Shown here: positions 36,324 through 45,692 of the stretch, piece after piece
How positions within the stretch are numbered: position 1 is the first letter of the stretch
Layout: every line of letters begins with the position of its first letter
NCBI RefSeq assembly: GCF_014199415.1
Contig: NZ_JACIJN010000006.1
Coordinates: 62,001-126,000 of the forward strand
DNA: 64,000 bases
Reading direction: 5' to 3'
Origin: Sphingomonas endophytica
Lineage (GTDB): Bacteria > Pseudomonadota > Alphaproteobacteria > Sphingomonadales > Sphingomonadaceae
Notes under the pieces: generated by a model
What the model was told of the DNA's origin: nothing
The model's database searches: none
The model's input: only the letters and a program-made list of their open reading frames with translations
Program-made: the position numbers and the translations under genes

Positions 36324-37800
36324 TTTTGTCGAACGCCAGATTGACGACCGTCTCGACCATGATGCGCAGGTCGAGCATCAGCGACCAATTGTCGATGTAA
36401 TACCGGTCCAGCTCGACGCGGCGCTTGGCGCGATCGATCGTCTGGATCTCGCCGCGCAGCCCGCGCACCTGCGCCAGCCCGGTGATCCCCGGCTTGACGC
36501 GGTGCCGCGCCGCATAGCCGCGCACCGCGTCGAAATAATAATGGTCGCCGACCTTCATGTGCGTGGCGTGCGGGCGCGGGCCCACGATCGACATCTCGCC
36601 GCGCAGCACGTTCCAGATCTGCGGCAGTTCGTCGATGCTCAGCTTGCGGATCACCCGCCCGACCGGCGTGACGCGCGGATCGCCCTTGGTGGTGCGCGCC
36701 GCGCCGCTCACGTCCTGCCGGTCGGTGTACATCGACCGGAATTTCCAGACCATGATCTCGCGGTTGTTAAACCCGAAGCGCGGCTGCTTGAAGATCACCG
36801 GACCGCGGCTGGTCAGCTTGATCGCCGCGGCGGTCACCAGCAGCAAGGGTGACAGGAACACCAGCGCCAGCGTCGCGATAATGAAATCCTCGACGTCCTT
36901 CACGATCGTATTGCCGTCGCGCATCTGGCGCTGCCATAGCGTCAGGACCGGAATCTGCCCGACGAAATTCACCCGATAGTCGGGCGCCAGCGCGATCGCC
37001 TCGCGCGGGATCAGCGACACGTCGACCGCCACTTCGCTGAGCTTCTCGATGATGAGCTCGATCCGCTCGCGCGTCATGTCGGACAGCGCGATCAGCACCT
37101 GGTCGACCTCGCCGTCGCGCGCCATCGCGAGCAGTTCGGGAAAGCCGCCGATGAACGGCAGGTCGTCCACCACCACCGGCGCGGCGTCGCGGTTGTAATC
37201 GTCGGCCACCCCGACCAGCAGCAATTGCGGCAGCGCCTGCAGATCGAGCATCCGGCAGGTGCGGGTCAGCGTCTCCTTATCCGCACCGTACAGGACGACG
37301 CGCTGCCGGATCCGCCCGTTCGTGGCGAGCCGGCGTAGCGCGGCGCGCAGCACGAAGCGGCTGACGAACAGCAGCGCGACCACCGAACCGACATACGCGA
37401 GCGTCAGCCCGCGCGAAAATTCGTCCACCAGCCCGAATTGCCAGACGATCGCGCTGCTGAGCAGCGCCGACATCAGATAATCGACCGCCACCGCGGTGTC
37501 GCCGGATTGCAGGATCACGAACGAGTGGCTGTAGACGCCGCGCGACTGGCGGATCAGGAAAAAGGCGACCCCCGCGATGAAGCCCGCCGCGGTATGCACC
37601 CCCGGCACCACCGTCTGCTGAGCGATCACGGTATAGAGGATCACCGCGACCGGCGCGCTGACGAGCAGGCACAGCAGGTCGACCGCCACCACCATCGAGG
37701 GGATGACGTTCGACGTGAAGCGTCGTCCCTGCACCGTTCGCGAACCCGCCACCTGTTGCCGTCCCGACTCCCTCGGGTCGTTGCCGCCCCGCGCTACCAT
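36313..37800 (-). CDS. Polyprenyl glycosylphosphotransferase (undecaprenyl-phosphate glucose phosphotransferase type)
   Basis: A 495-aa initiating enzyme that moves sugar-1-phosphate to undecaprenyl phosphate. It has four to five N-terminal membrane segments (residues 35-165), a CoA-binding-like middle domain (about 165-290, RVVLYGADKETLTR), and the C-terminal bacterial sugar transferase domain with KFRSMYTD, GRVIRKLSIDELPQIWNVLRGEMSIVGPRPH and PGITGLAQVRG. Full-length WcaJ/GumD/SpsB type. Sphingan clusters start with such an enzyme, so glucose is the likely first sugar (inference). It overlaps the TPR lipoprotein gene by seven bases. Confidence 0.92.
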   Translation of the reverse strand: MVARGGNDPRESGRQQVAGSRTVQGRRFTSNVIPSMVVAVDLLCLLVSAPVAVILYTVIAQQTVVPGVHTAAGFIAGVAFFLIRQSRGVYSHSFVILQSGDTAVAVDYLMSALLSSAIVWQFGLVDEFSRGLTLAYVGSVVALLFVSRFVLRAALRRLATNGRIRQRVVLYGADKETLTRTCRMLDLQALPQLLLVGVADDYNRDAAPVVVDDLPFIGGFPELLAMARDGEVDQVLIALSDMTRERIELIIEKLSEVAVDVSLIPREAIALAPDYRVNFVGQIPVLTLWQRQMRDGNTIVKDVEDFIIATLALVFLSPLLLVTAAAIKLTSRGPVIFKQPRFGFNNREIMVWKFRSMYTDRQDVSGAARTTKGDPRVTPVGRVIRKLSIDELPQIWNVLRGEMSIVGPRPHATHMKVGDHYYFDAVRGYAARHRVKPGITGLAQVRGLRGEIQTIDRAKRRVELDRYYIDNWSLMLDLRIMVETVVNLAFDKNAY

Positions 37801-39209
37801 TGCGCCCGCGCTAACCGCTTTTGCTCAACAAATTGCTGCTGAAGATCCGCGAGTTCGTCCGAACGCCCGGCCTTGACGAGGAACGCGCGCAGCCCGTCGA
37901 ACAGCGCCGGGTCCGCGCCTCCGATCGCCTGGATACCGGCGCGATAGGTGTTCTCGGCCAGTTGCGGCTGTCCGGCGAGGGCATAGGCGCGTGCGAGCCG
38001 CACGCGATCGTCGGCCGAGCGCGGCTTGCTGGCGACCAGCCGTTGCGCATCGAACACCGCCTGCCGCCCGCGCCCGGTGCGCAGGTAGAGATCGGTGCGC
38101 GCGCGCAGCGCCATGATATTTCCCTCGTCGAACGCCAGCACCGCGTCTAGCAGCTTGAGCGCCTCGGCATCGCGCCCCTGCATCGCCTGCGCCTGTGCCA
38201 GCAATGCCAGCGGCGCGGCGTTGGCGGCGGTGACCGGCAGCGACACCAGCGGCGCGACCAACGCCTCCGCCTCGCCCGCCTGCCCCGCCAGCATCAGGAA
38301 ATAGGCATAGCGCATCTTGTCGGCGGTCGATGCCTGCGTCGCCAGTTGCCGCACCTCCGCCACCGCCGCGTCGCGCGGCTCGTACTGGAGCCAGAGTCCG
38401 AGGATGTCGATCAGCCGCCCCTCATGCCCTCCGCCGCTCGCCAGCGCATAGGTCAGCTCGTGCGCCGCCGCGCGCTCGCCGAGCCGGTAAAGCGTGCGCG
38501 CGTAGTTGACGCGCAGCGCCACGTCCTTGGGGCGCATCGCCAGCTCGCGGCTTTGCGCTTCCTTCTGCCCGGCGAGATTGCCGAACCGTCCGGACATGTC
38601 GCCGAGCGCGTCGAGCGCGGTCGCGTCGCTGGGATGGCCGGTGACGAAATCGCGCAACAGCGTCAGCGCGGCGTCGGGCTTGCCCAGCCCGGCGAGCGCG
38701 CGCGCCTTCAGGATCGTGGCATTGGTATCGTCGACCCGCGTCGCCAGCACCGCATCGGCATGTTTGAGCGCGGAATCATAATCGCGGTTGCGCAGCGCGA
38801 CGAAGCCGAGCGTCGTTTGCGGTGCGGGGTCGTCGGGGCGCAGCAGCAGCACCTGCTTGGCATAACGCTGCGCATCCTCGGCATGGCCGCCGATCACCGC
38901 CAGATCGGCCAGCGCCTGCAACACCACCGGGCGGCTATGGTCCAGCTCGTTGGCGCGCAGATAGGCGTTGAACGCCCCCGAATAGTCGCCCAGCGCCAGT
39001 TCGACTCCGCCGAGCTGCTGCCAGTAGTCGGGGTTCGAGTCGTCGAAGCCGACCGCCTGCTGCATCGCCAGTCGTGCCATAACGGGATCGTTGTTGGCCA
39101 TCGCGGCCTCGTAGACCGCGGCGAATTTGGCCGCGCGTTCCTCGCGCGAACGGCAACCGGCCAGCAGCGTCAACGCCATCGCCGCCGCGACGATCGCCCG
39201 CCTTTTCAT
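37794..39209 (-). CDS. TPR-repeat lipoprotein of the polysaccharide cluster
   Basis: A 471-aa lipoprotein: signal sequence MKRRAIVAAAMALTLLAGC with the lipobox cysteine at residue 19. The rest is built from about ten TPR-like helical pairs (DYWQQLGGVELALGDYSGAF, APQTTLGFVALRNRDYDSAL, ILKARALAGLGKPDAALTLL). TPR lipoproteins of this type accompany exosortase/PEP-CTERM and EPS systems as export scaffolds. The start at 39209 was chosen for the signal sequence. It is divergent from the export operon, with 210 gene-free bases carrying both promoters. Confidence 0.85.
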   Translation of the reverse strand: MKRRAIVAAAMALTLLAGCRSREERAAKFAAVYEAAMANNDPVMARLAMQQAVGFDDSNPDYWQQLGGVELALGDYSGAFNAYLRANELDHSRPVVLQALADLAVIGGHAEDAQRYAKQVLLLRPDDPAPQTTLGFVALRNRDYDSALKHADAVLATRVDDTNATILKARALAGLGKPDAALTLLRDFVTGHPSDATALDALGDMSGRFGNLAGQKEAQSRELAMRPKDVALRVNYARTLYRLGERAAAHELTYALASGGGHEGRLIDILGLWLQYEPRDAAVAEVRQLATQASTADKMRYAYFLMLAGQAGEAEALVAPLVSLPVTAANAAPLALLAQAQAMQGRDAEALKLLDAVLAFDEGNIMALRARTDLYLRTGRGRQAVFDAQRLVASKPRSADDRVRLARAYALAGQPQLAENTYRAGIQAIGGADPALFDGLRAFLVKAGRSDELADLQQQFVEQKRLARAQW

Positions 39210-39419
39210 TGCCCGTCGAACCGGGGTCCGCTTCACCGATGCCCCCCGCACAAGAATGCTGCCCATCCCCAACAATCTCGTACGTACTTCGTAAGGAAAA
39301 TGCTGTAAGGCACCTGACGGTCAGCGCTTTACCCGATAAGGGACGGGCTGGCAAACGATGGAAGCGGCCATGTGCACGGCAGCGTCGCGGGCGCCGGCAC
39401 GTCGGCATGGGGGAACGAC

Positions 39420-40035
39420 ATGAAGACCAAGCTTTTTTTGCGGCATCGGGCTGTTGCTGCTCCAGGCGACGCCGGCGCTGGCGCAACAGCCCGCCGCCGC
39501 CTCGGCGCGCGCTGCTGCCGCACCCGGCGCGCTGGTTCCGTATCGCATCAACCCCGGCGACGAACTCGAGATCTTCGTCTGGGGTGAGGAGCGGCTGCAA
39601 CGGACCGAGCGCGTGCTGCCCGACGGCACCTTCTCCTTCCCGCTGGTCGGCAAGGTCGACGCGCTCAACGCGCTGCCGGGCGAGATCGAAGCGCGCATCA
39701 CCAAAGGCCTGGAATCGCAGTATCGCACCGCGGTGCCGCAGGTCACGGTGTCGGTGAAGACGCCCGCCGGCCTGCAATTCTCGGTGCTCGGCAAGGTGCG
39801 CAGCCCCGGCTCGTTCAACCCCGGTCGCTACGTCAACGTGCTGGAGGCGCTCAGCTTCGCCGGCGGCCCCGCCGAGTTTGCGCAGCTCAGCAACGTCGTC
39901 ATCATCCGCAAGACCGCGACCGGCGCACAGGCGATCCGCGTCCGGCTGAGCGACATCCTGAAGGGACAGGTGGCCGACGTCACCAACGAGACGCTGCCGC
40001 TGGTGCGCGGCGGCGACACGGTCATCGTTCCGTGA
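39420..40035 (+). CDS. Polysaccharide export (OPX) protein, frameshifted in the signal peptide
   Basis: Outer-membrane polysaccharide export protein of the Wza/GelD family, about 204 aa when the frame is restored. The ATG at 39420 has a strong ribosome site (GGGGGAA). Reading from it gives MKTKLF, then a run of seven T (39433-39439). With one T fewer the frame would continue CGIGLLLLQATPALAQQ, a good signal peptide, and join the conserved body. As sequenced, the body is one base out of frame. The body has the poly-export domain (PYRINPGDELEIFVWGEE) and a SLBB domain (FSVLGKVRSPGSF). It is first in the operon OPX-barrel-Wzz-BY-kinase. A TTG at 39454 is the first in-frame start of the body. Confidence 0.88.
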
Positions 40036-41258
40036 TGTCGGGCAAAAGCATGACGCGCGGCGCCGCCGCGCTGCTGCTCGCCTCCACGACCGTCGCGCTG
40101 CCGCTCGCGCCCGCGGTCGCGCAGGAAACGCGCGTCGCGGTCGACGTGACCGCGGGCGGCGCCTATTCGACCAACCCGTTTCTGGTCCGTGACGGCGGTG
40201 AGGGCGCGGCCTCGACCGAGCTGGCGATCACCCCGCAACTCAGCTTCGTCGACGAACGCAACCAGGCGTCGCTGGTCGCGCGCTATCGCCGCAGCGACTA
40301 TCTGACGCGCTACAGCGCGGCGGAGGCCTATGGCTTCAGCGCGCTCGCGCGCCGCGCGATGAGCGCCCGGCTCAATCTGCGCGCGGACGTCTCCTACGAC
40401 AGTTCGATCATCGGGCAGAATGGTCTGGGTCTCGTCGGCGCCGTCAATCCCAATCCGATCCCCGGCCCCGATCTCGGCACGCCGGACATCTCGCTGATCG
40501 GGCTCAACCAGCGCCAGAATGCGGTCGCCGCGGCGTTCGGTGCCGACTATCGCCTCAGCACGCGGGACACCGTCACCGGGCAGGTCAGCATCAACCGCGT
40601 CAGCTATGGTGACGGCGGCAACGCCTTCCTGCTCTCTTCTCGGACCGCCGCCGCCACGATCGGCTACAGCCGTTCGCTGTCGGAGCGGCTGAGCGTCGGC
40701 GCGCAAGGGTCGGGAACGTGGATCGACTATGACAATCCCGGCTATTCGGGCCACACTTACGCGCCGCAGGGGACGCTGACCTACCAGCTCAGCCCGCGGG
40801 TGAACCTCTCGGGCGGTCTCGGGGCGGTCTTCGTCTCGTCCACCACGCCGGCCGGCACCGTCACCGCCACCGGCCTGTCGGCCAATTTCAACGGCTGCCG
40901 CGACGGCGGCCGCTCGGTGCAATGCCTGCGCGCCTATAGCGACGCGCAGCCGACCGGGCTTGGCGACGTGTCGCGGCGTTACGGGGCGGCGGCCGATTAT
41001 TCCTATCAGCTGCGCGAGTTCGACGTCGTGCGGGCGTCGATCGAATATTCGCGGCTGAACACCACCTCCAACACCACCCTGCAGGCGCCGCGGACCGACT
41101 TCGTGAGCGGACAGGCCAGCTATGAGCGCAGCTTCACGCGCCGCATCTTCGCCGGTGCGTCGGTGGGCTACCGCCACGCCAACGGGCGCGGCTTCGGCAG
41201 TCCGTCCGACGTGACATTCCGGCTTTTCCTGCGAACCAGACTGGGCGACATCCGGTGA
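40035..41258 (+). CDS. Outer-membrane beta-barrel protein of the EPS export operon
   Basis: A 407-aa protein with a signal peptide (residues 1-30, ending PLAPAVAQE) and a beta-rich body full of alternating strands (TQVSINRVSYGD-like, RLSVGAQGSGTWIDYD, VNLSGGLGAVFV), ending LFLRTRLGDIR. It resembles the outer-membrane component (GelF/SpsF type) found beside OPX and Wzz genes in sphingan clusters. One cysteine pair (NGCRDGG, VQCLRA) lies in a loop. The ATG at 40035 shares a base with the OPX stop; GTG at 40032 is possible. It overlaps the Wzz gene as GTGA. Confidence 0.82.
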   Translation: MSGKSMTRGAAALLLASTTVALPLAPAVAQETRVAVDVTAGGAYSTNPFLVRDGGEGAASTELAITPQLSFVDERNQASLVARYRRSDYLTRYSAAEAYGFSALARRAMSARLNLRADVSYDSSIIGQNGLGLVGAVNPNPIPGPDLGTPDISLIGLNQRQNAVAAAFGADYRLSTRDTVTGQVSINRVSYGDGGNAFLLSSRTAAATIGYSRSLSERLSVGAQGSGTWIDYDNPGYSGHTYAPQGTLTYQLSPRVNLSGGLGAVFVSSTTPAGTVTATGLSANFNGCRDGGRSVQCLRAYSDAQPTGLGDVSRRYGAAADYSYQLREFDVVRASIEYSRLNTTSNTTLQAPRTDFVSGQASYERSFTRRIFAGASVGYRHANGRGFGSPSDVTFRLFLRTRLGDIR

Positions 41259-42730
41259 GTGACAGCGTAGACAACGACGACCAGCCCGCCGCCGGCGGCG
41301 GGTTCATCAACTACATCCCGCGAATCCTGTGGGAGCGCAAATGGTTCGTGATCGTGCCGTTCGTGCTGCTGTCGGTCGCGGGGATCGTGACCGCCTTCGC
41401 GCTGCCGCGCATCTATCGGTCCAGCGCGACGCTGCTCGTCGAATCGCAGGAACTGCCCTCGACGCTCGTCACCTCGCCGATCAACTCGATCATCGACCAG
41501 CGGATCGCCAAGATCCGTGAGCAGGTGCTCAGCCGTGGCGATCTGATCGCGCTGATCGAGCAGAACAACCTCTACGAGCAGGAGCGTCGGTCCAAGCCGC
41601 TGTCGTCGATCGTGACGCAGATGCAGGAAGCGACCAAGCTCGGAGCGGTCAGCGGCGACATCGGCGGCGGCGCGCAACAGGGCGGCACCAATACGATCGC
41701 TTTCACGATGAGCTACGATTACGCCGATCCTGCCAAGGCGCAGGCGGTGATGCAGAGCTTCGTCAGCCGCTTCCTCGAGATCGACGCCACCACCATGGCG
41801 GCGCAGGCGAACAATACGGTCGACTTCCTTCAGGATCAGTCGCGCAAGCTGACCGATCAGATCAACCAGATCGAGGGCCAGATCACCGCGATCAAGGCGC
41901 GCAACGGCAGCACGCTGGCCAGCGGCGGGATGGTGATGCCCGCCAATACCGGCAGCTACAGCGCGCAGATCGCACAGTTGCAGGGCGAGAACCGGCAGTT
42001 GATGGCGCAGGTCCAGCGCAGCGGCGGCAAGGACCCGATGGTCCAGCAGGCCGAATCGGCGCTGGTCGCGGCGCGTGCGGTGTTTGCGGAAAGCCACCCG
42101 GACGTGGTGCGCGCCAAGGCGCGGCTGCAACAGGCCAAGGAAATCGCCGCCTCGCAGGGGGGCAGCTCGGACAGCGCGCTGATCCAGAGCCAGATCCAGG
42201 CAAACAACGCGCAGATCGGCCAGCTCCAGCAATATCGCGCGTCTGACGAGGCCCGTGCCGCGGCCGGGATGGCCGCGCAATCGCGCGCGCCGGTGTTGCA
42301 GGAACAGGTATCGCAGCTCGAGGCCCGCGCCACGACGCTGCGCGACCAGCTTCGCGAGGTGTCGGGCAACGTGCTGCGCGCGCAGAATTCGGCGCGCATG
42401 GCGCAGGAGCAGAAGGGCGAGCGCCTGTCGGTGATCGACCCGCCCTCCGCGCCCGACAAGCCGGTGTCGCCGAACCGTCTGCTGCTGATCGGCGGCGGGA
42501 TCGCGGGTGGTCTCGGGCTCGGCGTGGTGCTGGCGCTGGTGCTCGAATTCCTGCTGCGCCCGATCCGCGGCGTCGGGCAGATCCAGAGCCTGGGACTGGA
42601 GCCGCTGGCGCTGGTGCCGACCTTCGTCGCCGACCTGCCGCCCGGTGCGAAAAAGCGCCGTGGTTTCTTCCGCCTGCCGGCGCTGCGCCGGCGGCGGCGC
42701 GCCGACGCCGAACCGCAGGGGGCGCTGTGA
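41255..42730 (+). CDS. Wzz/GumC-type polysaccharide co-polymerase
   Basis: A 491-aa inner-membrane chain-length determinant. N-terminal membrane span (FVIVPFVLLSVAGIVTAFAL, about residues 30-50) with the Wzz domain after it; a long periplasmic coiled-coil (about 190-400, rich in Gln/Ala) and a second span (LLLIGGGIAGGLGLGVVLAL, about 405-430) preceded by the proline-rich motif PPSAPDKPVSPNR. It ends in a basic cytosolic tail (KKRRGFFRLPALRRRRR). It lacks a fused kinase; the kinase is the next gene. Start GTG at 41255. Confidence 0.9.
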   Translation: MSDSVDNDDQPAAGGGFINYIPRILWERKWFVIVPFVLLSVAGIVTAFALPRIYRSSATLLVESQELPSTLVTSPINSIIDQRIAKIREQVLSRGDLIALIEQNNLYEQERRSKPLSSIVTQMQEATKLGAVSGDIGGGAQQGGTNTIAFTMSYDYADPAKAQAVMQSFVSRFLEIDATTMAAQANNTVDFLQDQSRKLTDQINQIEGQITAIKARNGSTLASGGMVMPANTGSYSAQIAQLQGENRQLMAQVQRSGGKDPMVQQAESALVAARAVFAESHPDVVRAKARLQQAKEIAASQGGSSDSALIQSQIQANNAQIGQLQQYRASDEARAAAGMAAQSRAPVLQEQVSQLEARATTLRDQLREVSGNVLRAQNSARMAQEQKGERLSVIDPPSAPDKPVSPNRLLLIGGGIAGGLGLGVVLALVLEFLLRPIRGVGQIQSLGLEPLALVPTFVADLPPGAKKRRGFFRLPALRRRRRADAEPQGAL

Positions 42731-43530
42731 TGACCGAGAATGTGATGACCAAGATCGCCAGCGACCTGCGCCCCGAAACCCCGCTGCCGACCTTGCAGGA
42801 GGCGCAGCAATTCGCCTGGTCGGCTGCGCTGGCGAAGCAGCGCGGCATTTACGGGTTCGACAGCCGCGACGTGCGCTCGCGTCCGTTCAACCTGCTGCGC
42901 TCGCGGCTGCTCAAGCTGCACCGGAACAAGGGCTGGCGGCTGTTCGGGATCGTTTCGGCGACCCCGGCGGTGGGCAAGTCGTTCATCGCGACCAATCTTT
43001 CGGCGGCGCTGTCGCGCACGCCCGGCATCGACACGACGCTGGTCGACCTCGACCTGCGCCGGGGATCGATCGCGGCCAATTTCGGGCTGACCGTCGAGCG
43101 CGGGATGCGCGATTTCCTCGAAGGCACGATCCCCGCGCTCGGCGACATCGCGGTCCACCCCGAGGGCGAGCGGCTGGTGATCCTGCCGACCGATAACGCC
43201 CCGGCGCGCTCGGCCGAATTGCTGTCGTCGCCGCGGATGGACGCGATGGTCGCCGCGATGCGTGCGCGCCCGACGCACAGCATCTTCCTGTGCGACCTGC
43301 CGCCGGTGTTCGCCAATGACGATGCGACGATCGTGACGACCAAGCTCGATGCGTTCATCCTGATCGTCGAGGAAGGCCGCACCACGCGCAAGCAGATCCA
43401 GGACGCGCTGCACGTCCTCGATCAGGCGCCGTGCGCGGGCGTCGTGCTCAACCGCTTCGACGGCGGGTTGCTGACCGACAATTACGGCTATGGCTATGGC
43501 GCGGGCTATAGCGACTATTACAACAAATAG
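42730..43530 (+). CDS. BY-kinase (CpsD/CapB-type tyrosine autokinase)
   Basis: A 266-aa cytosolic protein-tyrosine kinase that partners the Wzz/GumC protein to control polysaccharide length and export. Walker A is IVSATPAVGKSFIATNLS, Walker A' TTLVDLDLRRGS, Walker B FLCDLPP. The C-terminus has a tyrosine cluster (YGYGYGAGYSDYY), the autophosphorylation tail. Start ATG at 42730 overlaps the upstream stop by one base. It is last in the export operon and followed by a hairpin at 43538. Confidence 0.92.
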   Translation: MTENVMTKIASDLRPETPLPTLQEAQQFAWSAALAKQRGIYGFDSRDVRSRPFNLLRSRLLKLHRNKGWRLFGIVSATPAVGKSFIATNLSAALSRTPGIDTTLVDLDLRRGSIAANFGLTVERGMRDFLEGTIPALGDIAVHPEGERLVILPTDNAPARSAELLSSPRMDAMVAAMRARPTHSIFLCDLPPVFANDDATIVTTKLDAFILIVEEGRTTRKQIQDALHVLDQAPCAGVVLNRFDGGLLTDNYGYGYGAGYSDYYNK

Positions 43531-43537
43531 GCCGGTC

Positions 43538-43562
43538 GGCGGGCGTCCGCGCGACGCCCGCC
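43538..43562. terminator. GC-rich hairpin between convergent genes
   Basis: A perfect 10-bp stem (GGCGGGCGTC with GACGCCCGCC) and a 5-base loop, 7 bases after the BY-kinase stop and just before the stop of the convergent DUF5694 gene. There is no T run on either side, so termination is plausible but not certain. Confidence 0.55.
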
Positions 43563-43566
43563 CCGC

Positions 43567-44652
43567 TCATCGCAGCACCTGCTCGGCGTCGACCAGCCGC
43601 ACGTCGTGCATCTGGTTCAGATAGGCCTCGTAATAGCCCTTGTGCGACGCGCCGACGATCGCCAGCAGCCGTTTGCCCGGTTGCCGCCCCAGCACGTCGC
43701 GGATATTGGCGACCATCCGCAGATTGCGCGTCTCCCAATAGCCCAGATACATGCGCCCGAAACGCTGCGCGGACGGTTCGAGGAAGGTCGCCCCGAAATC
43801 GCTGCGATAGGCAAGCTCCTGCGCCCGCGGTGAATTGTACGCGCGGTACAGCGCCATCACGCCGCCGGGCTGTGCCACGCCTTTTTCCAGCGGATCGGTG
43901 AACGCCTGTCGCTCGCGCACGGCGGGGTTATCCCACGCCCGCGCGATCACCTCCCCGAAGCCGGGTGCATCCGGTGCGTCGGCGCTGTGATCGTCGACGC
44001 CGTAAATCCGCTCCAGCCCGAGCCGCACCGCCAGCGCGACCCCGATCCATTCGGTCTCGCCGGGCCGCGCCCACCGCCGCGCGAGTTCGGCGAGCATCGC
44101 GGCATCCAGTCCGTCCCCGGCGCGCCGTTCGTCCTCCGGCAACCGCCGCCATTGCACCGCAGCCGAAGCGGGCTCGCCCGCCGCAAGGAACAGCGCCGCC
44201 AGCCGTCGCCGTTGCGCCGCGGTCGGCGTGGCCGGCCATGTCGCGAGCATCTGCTCCGCCGCCGCATTGGCCGCCGGCACGTCGAGCCCCAAAGCCTTTC
44301 CCCATGCCGCGGGATCGGGACAATAGGTCTCGACGCTGTCGGCATAGCGCGACGGGTAGCGCCGCAGCGAATCGCATTGCAGCCCCGACAGATCCTCGGT
44401 CGCGATCACCTCCGGCCGCCATGTCGCGAGCCGGTCGAGCAACGGCACGAGCGCCTCGCGGCGCAGCGTCCGAAACGAGGAGAGATGCGTGGTGCCGAGC
44501 ACCAGCACCTGGTTGAGCGGACCGGGCGGCGGGCCCTTGCGCCGCTCCGGGTGGAAGGTCGGGGCATAATCCTGCGCCGCCGCAGCGATCGGGACGCTGC
44601 CCGCCACCAGCGCGGTGATCCCGCGCGTCAGTCTCGTCACGATCCGCATCAT
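43567..44652 (-). CDS. DUF5694-type secreted protein
   Basis: A 361-aa protein with a signal peptide (about residues 1-27, ending SVPIAAAAQ). The motifs LVLGTTHLS, VIATEDLSG and LAIVGASHKGYYEAYL match the DUF5694 family, distantly similar to TraB/PrgY/GumN-like proteins with conserved GxxH and glutamate residues. GumN-like proteins occur in xanthan clusters, so a link to the adjacent EPS export operon is conceivable. Function is unknown. Tandem ATGs at 44652/44649. Confidence 0.75.
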   Translation of the reverse strand: MMRIVTRLTRGITALVAGSVPIAAAAQDYAPTFHPERRKGPPPGPLNQVLVLGTTHLSSFRTLRREALVPLLDRLATWRPEVIATEDLSGLQCDSLRRYPSRYADSVETYCPDPAAWGKALGLDVPAANAAAEQMLATWPATPTAAQRRRLAALFLAAGEPASAAVQWRRLPEDERRAGDGLDAAMLAELARRWARPGETEWIGVALAVRLGLERIYGVDDHSADAPDAPGFGEVIARAWDNPAVRERQAFTDPLEKGVAQPGGVMALYRAYNSPRAQELAYRSDFGATFLEPSAQRFGRMYLGYWETRNLRMVANIRDVLGRQPGKRLLAIVGASHKGYYEAYLNQMHDVRLVDAEQVLR

Positions 44653-44716
44653 GTCCCCCGGATTATCCAAGGTGTATTATGCAGATCATACGCATGGCGG
44701 CAAGCCGCCATGAAGA

Positions 44717-44740
44717 CGGGCCGGCATCGCTGCCGGCCCG
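44717..44740 (-). terminator. Hairpin downstream of the EpsD gene
   Basis: A perfect 10-bp stem (CGGGCCGGCA with TGCCGGCCCG) and a 4-base loop starts eight bases after the epsD-like stop. On the minus strand it is followed by TCTTCAT, a weak T tract. A second small palindrome, ATGGCGGC-AA-GCCGCCAT, follows at 44694-44711. Confidence 0.6.
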
Positions 44741-44747
44741 GTTCCGC

Positions 44748-45599
44748 TTACTTCTTCGCCGCGCCCGCCGCCGGGGTCGCATTCGCGACCGGCGCATAGC
44801 CCGGCTGATATTCGATCTTCGCAGTCGAGCGCAGCTGCTTCACGTCGGCCGCCAGCCCGTTGCGGGTGTTCTGCTGACGCAGCGCCGCCATCGCCGCCTT
44901 GCGCATGTCGTCCTGCGACATCTGCACCGGCTCACGCCCGACGATGACGTTGGCGTAGAGCTTGCCATTGGCGGGCAGCACGAACGGCTCGGTCGCGGGC
45001 AGCGCGAAGATGCGCTTCAGCGCGTCGGCCGGCACGCTGGCCGTATCGAGGCGCCCGCTGGTGCGCGTGAACGGGATCTTCAGCCGCGTCAGCGTCGCCG
45101 CCACCGCGTCGAGCGAATGCGCATCCGCCAGCGGTGCCAGCGCCTTGGGATCGGACGGCGCCTCGATCGCGATCTGCTGGAGCGCGAGGATCTGGCGCTG
45201 GCCGAACTGATACGGGTTCTGCGCGATGAAGGCATCGACCGCGGCCTGATCGGGCAGCTTCTGGCTGCCGGCCTGCCGCTCGGCGTTCATCGCGATCAGC
45301 AGCTCGTCGGTCAGGCGGCGCTGACGGCTCAGGAACTCCGGCGACTTGTCGACGCCGTTCTTGCGCGCGGCCTGCGCGAGCAGGCGACGGTCGATCAGCC
45401 CCTGCAGCAGTTGCTGACGCGCCAGCTTCTGGTCGGCGCTCGGCGGAACGTTGGCCATCTGCAACTCGCCGTTCAGCTCGCCGGCCGAAATCTCCTCGCC
45501 GTTGACCACGGCGACGCTTTGCCCGGTCGGCTTGCGATCGCAGGCCGCGGTGACGAGCGCCAGGGCGGTCACGGCCAGCAATGAACCACGCTTAAACAT
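44748..45599 (-). CDS. epsD: EpsD-family peptidyl-prolyl isomerase-like lipoprotein
   Basis: A 283-aa protein with lipoprotein signal (ALVTAAC) and a SurA-N-like helical domain (ELNGELQMANVPPSADQKLARQQLLQGLIDRRLLAQAA) followed by a degenerate parvulin-like segment. It matches the EpsD family that accompanies exosortase/EPS loci. The C-terminal tail is Ala/Pro-rich. It lies upstream of the XrtV set, in the minus orientation with it, and may chaperone secreted or export components. Confidence 0.85.
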   Translation of the reverse strand: MFKRGSLLAVTALALVTAACDRKPTGQSVAVVNGEEISAGELNGELQMANVPPSADQKLARQQLLQGLIDRRLLAQAARKNGVDKSPEFLSRQRRLTDELLIAMNAERQAGSQKLPDQAAVDAFIAQNPYQFGQRQILALQQIAIEAPSDPKALAPLADAHSLDAVAATLTRLKIPFTRTSGRLDTASVPADALKRIFALPATEPFVLPANGKLYANVIVGREPVQMSQDDMRKAAMAALRQQNTRNGLAADVKQLRSTAKIEYQPGYAPVANATPAAGAAKK

Positions 45600-45692
45600 C
45601 TGATTCCCCCTGTGTCACTTCGGTATTGCAGCGTTACTAGCACCCGCCGGACAAATCCTGTAGTGCCTCTTGGCGGTAATTGGGAACCTTGC

